Below are positions 45,976-57,468 of a DNA stretch of 64,000 bases, piece after piece; position 1 is the stretch's first letter, and every line of letters starts with the position of its first letter. The stretch covers positions 62,001-126,000 of the forward strand of contig NBAY01000052.1 of assembly GCA_002794775.1 (NCBI GenBank). The letters are read 5' to 3'. Source of the DNA: Porodaedalea pini (Eukaryota; Basidiomycota; Agaricomycetes; Hymenochaetales; Hymenochaetaceae). Below the pieces are notes generated by a model. That model saw only the letters and a list, made by a program, of their open reading frames with translations. It searched no databases and was not told the origin of the DNA. A program made the translations under genes and the position numbers.

Positions 45976-46467
45976 CTACTTGCCATTGCCATTTGGCTTG
46001 GGTTTCTTCGTCTGAGTTGGCAATGTGATAGGCCCCTTAGGTATAAACTGAGTCGCAGGGAGCATAGCGACGCTAACACAAAGAGTCAGGACAGCTTCGC
46101 GGGATGACACAAAAGAAGCTGACTCGACGATGTCAACCTCGCTGTGTCTTTTGATGGCCTCATCCTGAGCAGACGAGCTGGCGTCGCTGTAGGCATGGTG
46201 TGGATATGAGATCAGAGTCTGCAAGAGATGCTGAGGTCGAAGGGAGCAGCACGCATACCTAACGGGACTCGGGGTGGTCTCTTTAGAATCGTTTGAGGCA
46301 GCGACGTCTGTCACGACCTTCACACCTCCAGCGAGACTTTGCTCAACATTTTGCTCGGGTTCAGCCGCAGCACTGTTCAGTAGGATAAAACCGTTAATTT
46401 CATACAGACTTCAATTCATATTGCTAACTCGCCTGACGTTGCTCGTAATAGAATCAGAATGAGGCAT
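45976..46467 (-). CDS. Small phase-2 family protein, copy 5
   Basis: Exons (minus): 46467-46433, 46372-46259, 46186-46124, 46072-45976, giving 102 residues. Intron 1 again has a GC donor (CAG|GCGAGT); the others use GTATGC and GTCAGC; all are phase 2. It shares VTDVAASNDSKETTPSP, AQDEAIKRH and QFIPKGPITLPTQTK with copy 4 and differs most in exon 1 and the last ten residues. Function unknown. Confidence 0.77.
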
Positions 46468-47030
46468 TATCGAGAAGTGAGATGGATGGGTGTATCAGAG
46501 GGCGGCAGCTGCCTATTTAGCGAGAATCAGATGAATAGAAGTAGCATTTGGCTAGCCATCCGGGTCTTTATAGTATGCGGTGCTGTATTAAGCTGTTCCA
46601 GCGCTAAACGATAGCCCAGATATGTGCCAACGTTCCATCCTGCATCTCCGCCTTCACGAAGCTCCAGGCTTCTCTTGCTCATCAACGCGGGCTTCACAAG
46701 CGAAAGAAAACGGCTCAGTATCAATTTTGCGGGAATCACGAGAGGCTTCTATGCAGTGCAACGAGTCGGTGCTTCATGCTGTATGATTCGGAACCAGCGA
46801 GCTTCGCAGATGCGCGGATTGTAGTTCCACTCTTCGAATGCAAGGCCTCTCAGATTGAGTTCAAAGAGTGCGGTTCGGCATCTAGCACAAGGGTAGGTAA
46901 GGAGGGAGATTGGAATCAAAAGGGGGCGGGGCAGTTGAGACCGTGACGATCATGGCATTGAAGGCACAGGTTCAACATAAGGTTCGCGTCATTTGCCAAA
47001 TGTGCACTTCCGTTCACACGCTTCGATTTT
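46468..47030. other. Upstream region of family copy 5
   Basis: Resembles the upstream regions of copies 4 and 6. The similarity stops near 47030, where AT-rich DNA begins. Confidence 0.55.
46567..46573 (-). promoter_or_regulatory. TATA-like box of family copy 5
   Basis: CTATAAA on the minus strand about 100 bp before ATG 46467. Confidence 0.5.
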
Positions 47031-47046
47031 TATATGGACCAGCCCT

Positions 47047-47073
47047 GGAGTTCCCGGCGAAGCCGGGAACTCC
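47047..47073. repeat. Short perfect hairpin
   Basis: An 11-bp stem (GGAGTTCCCGG with its complement) around a 5-nt CGAAG loop, at the edge of the AT-rich block. GC-rich in contrast with its surroundings. Role unknown. Confidence 0.85.
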
Positions 47074-47539
47074 GCTGGCCATCAATCCGAGTTTTTTAGG
47101 CATTGCTTAATCTGAGTTTTTTTGTTTCTTCAGATTTAATTAATGCAATTTCTCACTCTAAAAGCTATACCTATTCAAAGTTCCTTGCTGGCCATTAGTC
47201 TAAGCTCTTAGAACAATGCTTCATCTTAGTTCACATGATTCTTCAATTGCAAAACTATATATCTCACATACACATGCTTGAAAGCAATCTGAATTTTTAT
47301 TGTATGACATTCTATTTACAACAAAACCTCACTAAGTACAATATTGGTTGTTGAGAACCTGAAAATAGAGTAAGTCTCCTTCAATGGAGAGACATAGTGC
47401 ATAATACCTGCTTCTCATGTCTTCATTTAAAATAGAAAGGATAATCTTTATACAATATAGATACTATGTTAGGACACCTTATATCATATTCATTAAAGGC
47501 TATAGGTGTAGGCCTGCTAGAGTACTCTCACTACTTCTA

Positions 47540-47544
47540 ACATG
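47540..47544. repeat. Ty3 target-site duplication, left
   Basis: ACATG directly before the 5' LTR; the same five bases follow the 3' LTR. Confidence 0.9.
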
Positions 47545-47993
47545 TGTCATGGATGCTTTTTAATTATTTTATTCTCTTATCATTTTCCCTTATCTTATCT
47601 TATCATATCTTATCCACTCATTACTAATCACACCTATTTCGACTTACTCATATCCATTATGCCCCTTTCTCACACTGTTATTATTCGCTGACTGATACTA
47701 TGACGCTATTGTTCTACGAAGTTCCACGACATTCTTTCATCTATCTTTATGTAGTAGCTAATTCCCTGGTCCGTGCGCAGCCGCTGCAGGGTATATAAGT
47801 AGGTAGTCCTCCTGTACTTATCTCTTAGTTTCGACCTGGTCAATTCTACCTGGCTACGTCCAGAAGCTGTCCCCTTACCTCTGCGCTGTGTCAGTTCCCC
47901 TGGCTCACCGTTCTCTCTCTCTCCTCCCTCCTCCTCTGACTGAGTTCTGCGCGACCCAGCTACCCCTTGCGTACCCGTAGTCCGTCGCTGACA
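47545..47993 (+). repeat. 5' LTR
   Basis: 449 bp. A TATATAA at about 47792-47798 is a probable promoter TATA box. Three base differences from the 3' LTR. Confidence 0.97.
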
Positions 47994-48848
47994 CAAGGTC
48001 GAAACTTACCCCTACCGCCTTGCGCATTCTCAGTCACCGACGCCAAGCTGGCTCTGAACATTCGCATCTCCTACCGACAACAATCTCTCTACCGCGCTAC
48101 CATCTACACCTTTACCTGTACCCCGCAAATCACTCTCACCATTGAACTCTTCCTACTATCTATCATCATCACTCTCAACCCCCATCTTGTCCAACAATCT
48201 CAAACCCGTCCACTACCTGTCCGTAACCCCGAACTCTAGACCAACATTCTTATCCGATGCGTCCGACGACTTGGACTGCGACCCCGACTACGATCACTTC
48301 GACCCACACCTGTTCTCAGATCGATCTCACATGCATCGATCAGGCCGATACGTTGTTAATTCTTTACCTTCATTATTAAACTCACTCGTTTCATAACCCG
48401 CCGTCCTCTTTCTATTCGATCAACCAGCGCTCGTTTGAGAGGGGGTAACGTTGAGTCCGACCCACTCGAGAGTAGCTACCAGGCCTTGGGGGTGATCTTC
48501 GGAAAGGTCCCTTGGCGCCCGTTGGAGTCTTCACAGAGGAAGATCTGGGTTTGATCAGCAAGTGAAAGTCGACCACCACATCTGGAATTTTGTTACAGCG
48601 CTCAATCAGATCCGCAGGCGTCTGCACCACCTGTCGGCTGGCAGTGTTGTTTCTGATTTGAGCTGGCTCCACACCTGTACGCTCGACCGTCTGGATCAGC
48701 GGCACAGCGGTGGAATACACCACCAGAAGACACTGCCGACGCTGTCCTCGCACAACTACCACCACTGACCGACAACGACCTAGTACGCCTAGACAACGAG
48801 CTAGGAGCCCACCAACCACCCCACCCATCACCAACACCATCACCTATC

Positions 48849-49934
48849 ATGGCGGAACCCCAAGCCCCAGTCGCACCAGCGGCCGGAGCTCCGACAATCT
48901 CAAACGACATGATGCAGGAGATCATCAACGCGCTACATGGCCTGGGATTACTAGCAACCCCCACGCCAGCAGCCGCAGCAGCACCTGTCCCTCCACCAAC
49001 AAGCCGCAGTGGAGGAAGACACATCGCCAAACCCGAGGCATTCAACGGGCGAGACTATAAGAAGTTCGAACGTGCCATCACCCTTTACGTTGAAGCTAAC
49101 GCAGAGGACTTCGTGAACGACAAGGACTACTTCCTTTTCGTGTTATCGTTCATGACGGAAGGCTCGGCCGCACTCTGGGCACAGAACTTCCTGGAAAGCA
49201 TCAAAATGGATGGCTATCTGATCTTTTCACTCGTCAGTCACCAGAAGTTCAACGAACAACTGGAGAAAGCGTTCGGAGATCCGAACGAACGCATGAACGC
49301 CATGCAGAAATTGGACAGCTGGAAACACACCCGGGACATCACAGCCGACCAATTCTTCCAGCAGTTCGATATCTATCGCCATGCGGCAGGATACAGCGAT
49401 GATGCCAAAAATGACGACACCCTCATCCACAAACTGACGAAAGCCTTGGATAGAGAGATCGTATACCGGATCGAAATGAGTGACACAGTCCCAACCACGT
49501 ACAAAGGCTGGCAAGAAAAAGCCATTCGATTTGACAACGCTAGACGTCAGATGAAAGCCATTGAACAAATGCGTGCTGCCCCGTCCAGACCTCAGGCACC
49601 CCCACCAAAACCTGCCCAGACATTCGCACCTAGAATCCCCGAAAGGCGTGATGCCACCGGAGTCACATACGGAGGCATGGGGAAGCCGATGGACGTCTCA
49701 CTCGAAGAGCTGAGGAAAGCAGGACTCTGCTACTACTGCAAAGAATCTGGGCATCTACAGAGGAATTGCCCAATGCAGAAGAAGGTGATAAGGGCTGTGT
49801 TGAGGGGGATGGAACCCCGAGAGAGAAAAGTCTGGGCAGACGAGACCGCGACGCTCAAGGAGTCAGACTTTGCGGAGGAAGAAGAGGAGGCGCTCTTTGA
49901 GCAGGAGTTGGATTTTGCGGAGCCCCAGCAGTGA
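48849..49934 (+). CDS. Ty3 gag (capsid/nucleocapsid)
   Basis: 361 residues, intact. The N-terminal part is rich in A and P; the central part is the capsid-like retrotransposon gag region (KPEAFNGRDYKKFERAI ... ALWAQNF). The CCHC knuckle C-x2-C-x4-H-x4-C (CYYCKESGHLQRNC) is at 49728-49769 and the tail is acidic. The stop codon falls at 49932-49934, where the pol frame begins in the -1 register. Confidence 0.93.
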   Translation: MAEPQAPVAPAAGAPTISNDMMQEIINALHGLGLLATPTPAAAAAPVPPPTSRSGGRHIAKPEAFNGRDYKKFERAITLYVEANAEDFVNDKDYFLFVLSFMTEGSAALWAQNFLESIKMDGYLIFSLVSHQKFNEQLEKAFGDPNERMNAMQKLDSWKHTRDITADQFFQQFDIYRHAAGYSDDAKNDDTLIHKLTKALDREIVYRIEMSDTVPTTYKGWQEKAIRFDNARRQMKAIEQMRAAPSRPQAPPPKPAQTFAPRIPERRDATGVTYGGMGKPMDVSLEELRKAGLCYYCKESGHLQRNCPMQKKVIRAVLRGMEPRERKVWADETATLKESDFAEEEEEALFEQELDFAEPQQ

Positions 49935-52900
49935 ACACGGCACTGACTGGGATAGGTTCAGTTTCGGTTTTTCAAACGGCCATTTTTGATAATTCTATGG
50001 ACTCTGTAGATAATTTAGATAAAACACAAAAAAATGAAAAAAGCAATGTCACTCGCAAAAATATTCCTTCTGTTCCTGTACCAGTAGCTAGTAGTGTAGA
50101 TATGCCTACATGTAACAACACTTCTGCCTCATCATCTTGTTCTACTCCTGTGTCAAAAAATCATGTAAAACCCTATTCCGAATCTTTTAATTCTATTTCT
50201 TCCTTGGCCGGAACTGAACCGAAATCTGTGAAAAATGAAAACTCGTCGAAACAAGCTGAGAGGAAGTCCCGGAGAGATCACCCTGTCCCCTTTACTGCCC
50301 CATGGGTGGTACAGTGTCTCAAAGAGGATAAACTCAAAAGTGCTTTAACGACTCTCCGAGTGTGGATGAAACAGCAGAGGCATGCTGAAGCGAATGAAGA
50401 GACGGTGCGTCAAATCATTGCACTAGAAGAATCAGATGCCGTGGCAGCTGTTAGGGACCTGAGGGGTCCGAAACGGTTCGTAAGAGGGTCTCGGGGGCAA
50501 CAGCTCATGGTACCGATTCTCCTTCAAACGACCAACACCGGTAACCAGTTCAAGGTAGACGCCCTACTGGACAGTGGCTGCACTGGCTCGTGTATCAACC
50601 GATCCTTCATTGAAAAGCATCAGATCAGGACAAAAAAGACACCCATCCCAATCCGAGTCTATAATGCTGACGGCACGCTCAACAAGGACGGCTCGATCAC
50701 AGAGTTTGTAGAAATGCGCATGACAATTAAGGATCATTCAGAGCGCATCCACTTCGCAGTCACAGATCTAGGGAAAACAGATGTGTTCATCGGACATGAA
50801 TGGTTAAAGCTGCACAATCCCAACATCGACTGGCAAAAATCAACGATCGAATTCGATCAATGCCCCGATGTATGCGGCTATATCCGTAGTCTAGAGGACA
50901 TTGATGCAGACCCCGATGAAAACCTTGATTTGGTGGAACTTGAAGATGGCAATCAGCTCTTCCTCTTCGATTGGGACAGGTACATTAAGTCCGATCTGAG
51001 AAAAGCGCTGAAGGTCAGACAACAGGTGCTCGAGGAAGTCCCAAACTATGTCAAAGAGTTCGCGGACGTCTTCAGTGAACAGGAATTTGATCAGTTACCA
51101 GAGAGATGCCCTTGGGATCATGCTATTGAACTCAAGCCAGGTTCAAAGCTCTCTGACTGTAAAATCTACCCGCTCAGTCCATCCGAACAGGTGGCACTGG
51201 ACGAATTCCTCACCGAAAACTTGAGAACTGGCCGTATTCGTAACTCTCAATCTGAGATGGCATCCCCCTTCTTCTTCATAAAAAAGAAGGATGGCAAGCT
51301 TCGCCCCGTACAGGATTATCGCCGGCTCAACGAGATGACAGTTAGGAACAAATACCCGTTACCTCTAATCCAAGAGCTCATCGACAAAACAAAACAGGCG
51401 AAATTCTTCACGAAGCTTGACATATGTTGGGGTTACAATAACATTCGGATTCGAGAGGGTGATGAGCATAAAGCCGCCTTCAGGACAAACCGCGGTCTAT
51501 TCGAACCAACGGTCATGTTTTTTAGTCTCACAAACTCATCGGCAACCTTCCAAGGATTCATGAACGAGATCTTCCGAGAACTTGTCAATGATGGACACGT
51601 CATAGTCTACATGGATGACATTCTGATCTTCACATGAACTCACGAACATCATGACAAACTCGTCCGACAAGTCCTGGAAGTGTTGCGAGCAAACAAGTTG
51701 TTCTTAAAGCCAGAAAAGTGCAGCTTCGCTCAAGAGACCATGAACTATCTTGGGCATATCCTTGGCAACGGACAGATTTGCATGGATCCAGCCAAAGTGG
51801 CAGGTGTAAAAGATTGGCCAGTACCTAAGAACAAGAAAGAACTACAGTCTTTCCTTGGGTTCTGCAACTATTACCGCTGCTTTATCCTAGCATTCAGTCA
51901 TTATGCGAAGCCCTTGACAGTGTTGACTGGAGATGTAGAGTGGAAATGGGAGGTGGAGCAACAGGAGGCCTTTGAACGTCTGAAGCAGAAGCTCTGTGAA
52001 GAACCCGTACTCACAGTGCCTACTGATGACGGTCAATTTTGGGTGGAGGCCGATTCGTCACATTTCGCTAACGGCGCCATTCTGTCCCAATTCATTGACG
52101 GAAAGTGGCATCCAATCGCATACCGATCGCAAGCGCTTAGCCAAGCAGAGCACAACTACGAAATCTACGACAAAGAGATGTTCGCAATCATGTGCGCACT
52201 GGATGACTGGCGACAATATCTTCTAGGGGCAACGCAAACCTTCGAAATCTGGTCGGATCACCTCAACCTCCAGTATTTCCGAAAACCCCAGAAGATTAAC
52301 CACCGACAAGCGAGATGGCTACAGGAGTTAGCAGACTACGACTTCAAACTGTTCCATAAACCAGGTGCCCTGATGACTAAGGCTGACCTCCTCTCGAGAC
52401 GAGCGGATCATGAGAGGGGGGAGAACGACAATATCGACATCATTTTGCTCAAGCCGGACCTATTTGTAAACGAAACACTGCTAGAAGTGCTAGATGCAGA
52501 CTTTGTTAAACAAATTAAAAGGGTACGAAACAACAGGGACAGAGCAGTTGTGAAGGCGTTAGAGCGGAAGGAACGAGAATGGGAGGAAGAAGAAGGGTTG
52601 TTGATGTGGAAGGGCAGGATCTACGTGCCGAAAGACCATAAACTCCGAGAAGACATCATTCGAAACCATCACGACAGCACGCTCGCAGGACACCCAGGAT
52701 GCTACAAGACCCATGAGTTGATCACACGCAACTACTGGTGGCCGGGAATCCAACGAGATGTTCGAATATATGTCGAAGGATGTGATGCGTGCCAACGTAC
52801 CAAGGCACACAGAGCAAAACCGCATAATCCTCTGAACCCGAACGAGATCCTGAAAGGTCCTTGGGAAATCGTCACAGCAGACCTGATCAGTGAACTACCC

Positions 52901-54070
52901 GAGTCCAATGGGCATAACGCAATCTGTGTCTTCATTGACAGGTTCAGTAAACAGGTGCATGCAATCCCTACCTCTGTGAGCATAACGTCGGAAGGAATGG
53001 CGAGACTCTACCGGGATCATGTCTTCAGGCTACACGGCATACCGCGCAAGTTTATTCATGACAGAGGATCACAGTTCAAGTCCAAATTCATGAACGAACT
53101 ATACCGGTTACTGGGCATCGAGGGAAACCCGTCAACGGCATATCACCCACAGACAGATGGTCAGACAGAACGGATAAACCAAGAGATTGAACAGTACCTT
53201 CGTCTCTTTGTTAACCACCATCAGTCGGACTGGGCGGAATGGCTTGCGCTAGCAGAATTCGCGTATAATGACAAAGAACAAATGTCGACAGGAGCGTCAC
53301 CCTTTTTCGTCAACCATGGGAGACACCCATATAAGGGCACGAATCCTAGACGTGAATTGACCAATGAGTCCACTAAACAGTTTGCCGACCGGATGGCCAA
53401 GATCAGGGAGGAAACCGAATCGGCGTTAAAGCATGCGGCTGAAACCATGAAGCGCTTCTATGACAGGACGAAGGGAGAATCCATCAAGTATAAACCTGAG
53501 GATAAGGTCATGCTCGAAGGAACTCACTTAAAGACAGATCGTCCTATGAAGAAGCTGGGAGATAAACGCTATGGGCCTTTCATCGTCGAAAAGAAAATCG
53601 GCACGTCAGCATATAGGCTTAAACTTCCACGTACATGGAAAAAAGTCTATCCGGTTTTCAATGAAGTGCTCCTCTCCCCATACTACGAGCCGCAGTATAC
53701 ATCGCAAAAGCAAGATCCTCCACCCCCGCCTGAGATCATTGATGATGTGCCGGAATATGAGGTCGAAAAGGTTGTCGACTCCAAACTTGTGCGAGGGAAG
53801 CTCAAATACCTCGTACATTGGAAAGGGTATCCGAACGAAGAACGCACCTGGGAGCCAATTGAGAATTTGACGAACTCTCAAAAAGCCATTGACGAATTTC
53901 ATAAATCGACTCCCAGTGCTCCTCGTGCCCTCAACACCCTAGAGATGTCACAGCTGAAGTTCCGACCCGTATTTGAAATGACGGAGCCTGAGAGACAGGA
54001 AGGAGTGGCACAGTGGTGGGCCGGTAAGTTCCAGGGTAGGGAACAAGGGCGATCGGGACGCTCGCCTTGA
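49931..54070 (+). pseudogene. Ty3 pol: protease, RT, RNase H, integrase, chromodomain
   Basis: One frame with a single in-frame stop (TGA 51635-51637), just after the catalytic YMDD of RT. Seen in order: protease DSGCTGS near 50570; RT from IKKKDGKLRPVQDYR near 51280 and YMDDIL near 51610; RNase H (VEADSSHFANGAI near 52045); integrase HHCC finger (HH ... CDACQ near 52665-52800) and a DDE core (TADL, DRGSQF and a Glu in INQEIEQ); and a chromodomain (LKYLVHWKGYPNEERTWEP) at about 53755-53900. There is no ATG at its start, so it is probably made through -1 frameshifting at the gag stop. The rest is uninterrupted, so the defect is recent. Confidence 0.9.
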
Positions 54071-54082
54071 AGGGGAGGGTCA

Positions 54083-54531
54083 TGTCATGGATGCTTTTTA
54101 ATTATTTTATTCTCTTATCATTTTCCCTTATCTTATCTTATCATATCTTATCCACTCATTACTAATCACACCTATTTCGACTTACTCATATCCATTATGC
54201 CCCTTTCTCACACTGTTATTATTCGCTGACTGATACTATGACGCTATTGTTCTACGAAGTTCCACGACATTCTTTCATCTATCTTTATGTAGTAGCTAAT
54301 TCCCTGGTCCGTGCGCAGCCGCTGCAGGGTATATAAGTAGGTAGTCCTCCTGTACTTATCTCTTAGTTTCGACCTGGTCAATTCTACCTGGCTACGTCCA
54401 GAAGCTGTCCCCTTACCTCTGCGCTGTGTCAGTTCCCCTGGCTCACCGTTCTCTCTCTCTCCTCCCTCTTCCTCTGACTGAGTTCCACGCGACCCAGCTA
54501 CCCCTTGCGTACCCGTAGTCCGTCGCTGACA
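54083..54531 (+). repeat. 3' LTR
   Basis: 449 bp, preceded by a purine-rich tract (about 54069-54079) that would prime plus-strand DNA synthesis. Confidence 0.97.
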
Positions 54532-54536
54532 ACATG
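54532..54536. repeat. Ty3 target-site duplication, right
   Basis: ACATG, equal to 47540-47544. Confidence 0.9.
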
Positions 54537-55890
54537 TTGCTGACTTCCTAAACATCATGACTTGACTCTGATGTATTGAGTGTCTGACATTCCAAGACAC
54601 AAACTCTAAAACACAACCATGTAGCTGTATCACAGTTATGAGGTGCTAAGTCTGAGACTCAGTAGGAGCCTCCAGACCTTTGGAGTCTGGCACATTATGT
54701 TCAGTTCATGCCATTTTCACATTCTCTTTACTGCCCAACTCATCCAAAGCTTATATGCACTCATACTGAGTTGTGCTATGTATACTCTGGCATGAGCCAG
54801 ACCAATGATTTACATATTCTGAGAGTAACTCTCAATGGACTCCTATTGGTTGATTTTCTACTGAAATTTATTTTATAATACACATGGAGAAGATAGCAAA
54901 ATATTTTCTAATTGACTTATTTTTTTCAGCATTTTTCCTAACTTTTTCATGTGAGGAATGATATGGCAGGAAAATCTGGGGTTTTCCATGAGAGAGGAGT
55001 ATATCACAGAGTGTTTATTGGGGCTCATATAAGTTTGGCCAGAAAAGCCTTACATGGATTGTAAATTCTCAATCAATCAAATTTTGCAGAAATTATGCCT
55101 TATGTATCTAAAATTAATGGCCATCAAGAAAAGTATTTCTGAACTCAGTGTCTGCAATCTACTTTGCCAAAGGATAAGATAATTCTGGGATTCTGAATCT
55201 CCATTATCAGTAAATCAAGAGAATAGTGGTTATCAGATTTAGAATCCCAGAATTATCTTATCCTTTGGCAAAGTAGATTGCAGACACTGAGTTCAGAAAT
55301 ACTTTTCTTGATGGCCATTAATTTTAAATACATAAAGCATAATTTCTGCAAAATTTGATTGATTGAGAATCTACAATCCATGTAAGGCTTTTCTGGCTGA
55401 AATTATATGAGCCCCACTAAACACTCTGTGATATACTCCTCCCTCATAGAAAACCCCAGATTTTCTTGCTGTGTGAGTTGTTTGAGCTCAGAGTATAAAA
55501 TTGATTGTAGATGATTTGCATGCTGCTGCTTTGGAATTACCACTTGTAGTCATCAAATTTTTGAGAGAAGAGCATGATCTAATTATAATGGTTTTCCCTG
55601 ATTTTTGCAATTTTTTTCATATTTTTTACAATTTTTTTTTCATATGGGAAATGGGTTGATTGAGGCTACAGACCGGTCTGCTCACGGATGTGTGCACATG
55701 TGCAGACATCATGTGATGATCTGCAATGTTGCCGCTTTGAGCCATCAAAATTTTCGGAGCTGGCCGGAGCAGGAGCATGTGGGTGACAACTAAAGAAGGA
55801 AAAAAGAAGCATCAAAAACATTGAAAGTCCGAATTTAGTCAGCATGTGGCTGTGTCGAAAGTAGGGTTGCGTTTGTATATTAAGATCAAT
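54537..55890. other. AT-rich block, right part
   Basis: No protein can be supported. It holds the palindrome at 54966-55469. The next gene-family unit resumes near 55890 with a phrase (GTCGGAG, then AAAG...GCAGTAC) also found at other unit boundaries. Confidence 0.5.
54966..55469. mobile_element. Second fold-back element
   Basis: Arms of about 235 bp at 54966-55200 and 55236-55469 are inverted copies with few differences, around a short spacer (55201-55235). No coding capacity and no clear flanking duplication was seen. Its sequence is unrelated by eye to the palindrome at 10401-11254. Confidence 0.88.
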
Positions 55891-56169
55891 ATTAAGATCG
55901 TCGGAGTCTAAAGACTTGAAAGATTGCAGTACTAGTGCCTGCTAGAAAGGCATAAAACTGGTATACGCGGGGCGATGCATCGAAGACGGAAGACGAAATA
56001 TAAGGGTCGAGAAGCAATCTATGTATGAACTGTTTGAACAGGCCATGCACATACAGATGAGCGGAGGGCGAATGAATGCATCAGAACAGCATGCATGGCA
56101 CATGTACATTGTTTAGTGCGCCCGGGCCGCCGCAGGTTTCCTTCGAGTCGTCGACCTGTCGTCGTGCCT

Positions 56170-56676
56170 TTAAGGCTTGGGCTTAGGCGGTGGCAGTGGT
56201 TGCACCTTCGTTTGTGTCGGTAAGGTGACTTTCACTCTGGGAATAAATTGACTCGTAGGACGCTAGCACGAAATATCAGCACAGCTTCACGGAGTAACAT
56301 AAAAGAAGCTCACTGGATGATGTCAGCCTTGCCGTAGGCTTCGACGGCCTCAGCTGAGTGCTGTGTAAACGGGTCTGCGTCGCTGTAGATGTAGAGTGAA
56401 CATGTTTCAGAGTTTGCAAGAGACGCTGAGGTTCTGAGGAGCAACGCATACCTCACGGGACTCGGCGTAGATTCCTCGGAATCGTTCGAGGCAGCGACGT
56501 CTGTGACGATGTTCATGACGTTCGCTCCTTCAGCGACGCCCTGTTTGACGTTCTGCTCAGACTTAACAGTAACGCTGTTCAGTAGACCAACAATTAGATT
56601 CATAGCGATTTCGAGCTAGGTTGCCAACTCGCCTGACATCGCTTGTAGTAGGGGCAGAAACAACGGGCAGGGACAT
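56170..56676 (-). CDS. Small phase-2 family protein, copy 6, exon 4 altered
   Basis: Exons (minus): 56676-56633, 56574-56452, 56382-56314, then exon 4. Intron 1 has a GC donor (CAG|GCGAGT). Exons 1-3 are intact and phase 2 and share NIVTDVAASNDSEESTPSP with copy 4. Around 56250-56262 the start of exon 4 has lost about 10 nt compared with copy 4. With the usual acceptor the frame fails. A nearby downstream AG (CGAG at about 56251-56254) would restore the frame and give QFIPRVKVTLPTQTK. So this is either a gene with a shifted acceptor or a young pseudogene. Function unknown. Confidence 0.6.
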
Positions 56677-56780
56677 TGTAGGAGGAGTGATAATGGGAAG
56701 TAGATGATTATATCGTTCGATAGCTGTCTATCCAGCGAGTGCTAGATGGACAAAGGGATTTGCTCACTTGGGACCTTCAT

Positions 56781-56787
56781 TTATATA
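56781..56787 (-). promoter_or_regulatory. TATA-like box of family copy 6
   Basis: TATATAA on the minus strand about 105 bp before ATG 56676. Confidence 0.55.
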
Positions 56788-57468
56788 CACAATGGGACAA
56801 GCACTGAGCTACACTGGCGCCGCAACCAAAAGACATGTTCCATCCTGCATCTTAGCATGAATGAGAGGTTTCAGGCAGCTCCTGCTCGTGAACGTAGAGT
56901 GCACGAATGAAAGAGCATAGCCCAGTAGTCAATTATATGAGACCTGTGAGAGGCTTCGATGGGCACAGATGCAAGAGAGTTGGCGCTTGTCTTAGTATGC
57001 TGTGTGGTTTGTACCATTGTCCTAGTAGGTTGAATTCTGGGAGCACGAGTTGACATCTAAGAGGTAGGACACCTGAATCAAAGAAGACATTCGTTGCTTG
57101 AATCGTTGAGATGATGATCAAGAAGGCATGCATATGATCGGAAAGTCAGACTTGAAACGACACAGACTCGACTCGATATAAGGTTCGCGGCAATTGCCAA
57201 ATCTGCACTGCCCCTTCGCACGCTTCGATCAACGTCGGAAACCAAAGAATCAAACGAGCGGAACCAAATTGAAAAGATTAATATTGCAGTGCATGCTAGT
57301 ATAGGGTATGATGGACGATGCGTCGAAGATGGAGGATGAGATATAACAGAAGGGAAGCAGTCGTGTATGGGCTTCTGGCACAGGAATATACTGAAATGAG
57401 AAATGAGAGCACGGATGATCGAGAAGGGCGTAAGTCAGGTGACACAACTAGGTGAGAGTGCCTCATTT
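56788..57468. other. Spacer between family copies 6 and 7
   Basis: Upstream DNA of copy 6, similar to that of copies 4 and 5, then the 3' side of copy 7. No gene is supported. Confidence 0.5.

Larger units (their letters stand above)
47031..47544. other. AT-rich insertion, left part
   Basis: AT-rich DNA without coding signals. With 54537 to about 55890 it seems to form one block that later received the Ty3 element. No protein and no clear terminal repeats. Confidence 0.5.
47545..54531 (+). mobile_element. Ty3/Gypsy chromovirus LTR retrotransposon
   Basis: A 6987-bp element with two 449-bp LTRs (TGTCATGG...GCTGACA), a 5-bp ACATG duplication, gag and a pol whose order is protease, reverse transcriptase, RNase H, integrase and chromodomain. 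That order and the chromodomain place it in the chromovirus group of Ty3 elements, common in fungi. The LTRs differ at three positions by eye (all near 47927-47953 and their partners), so the insertion is young. Pol is broken by an in-frame TGA at 51635-51637. Confidence 0.97.
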
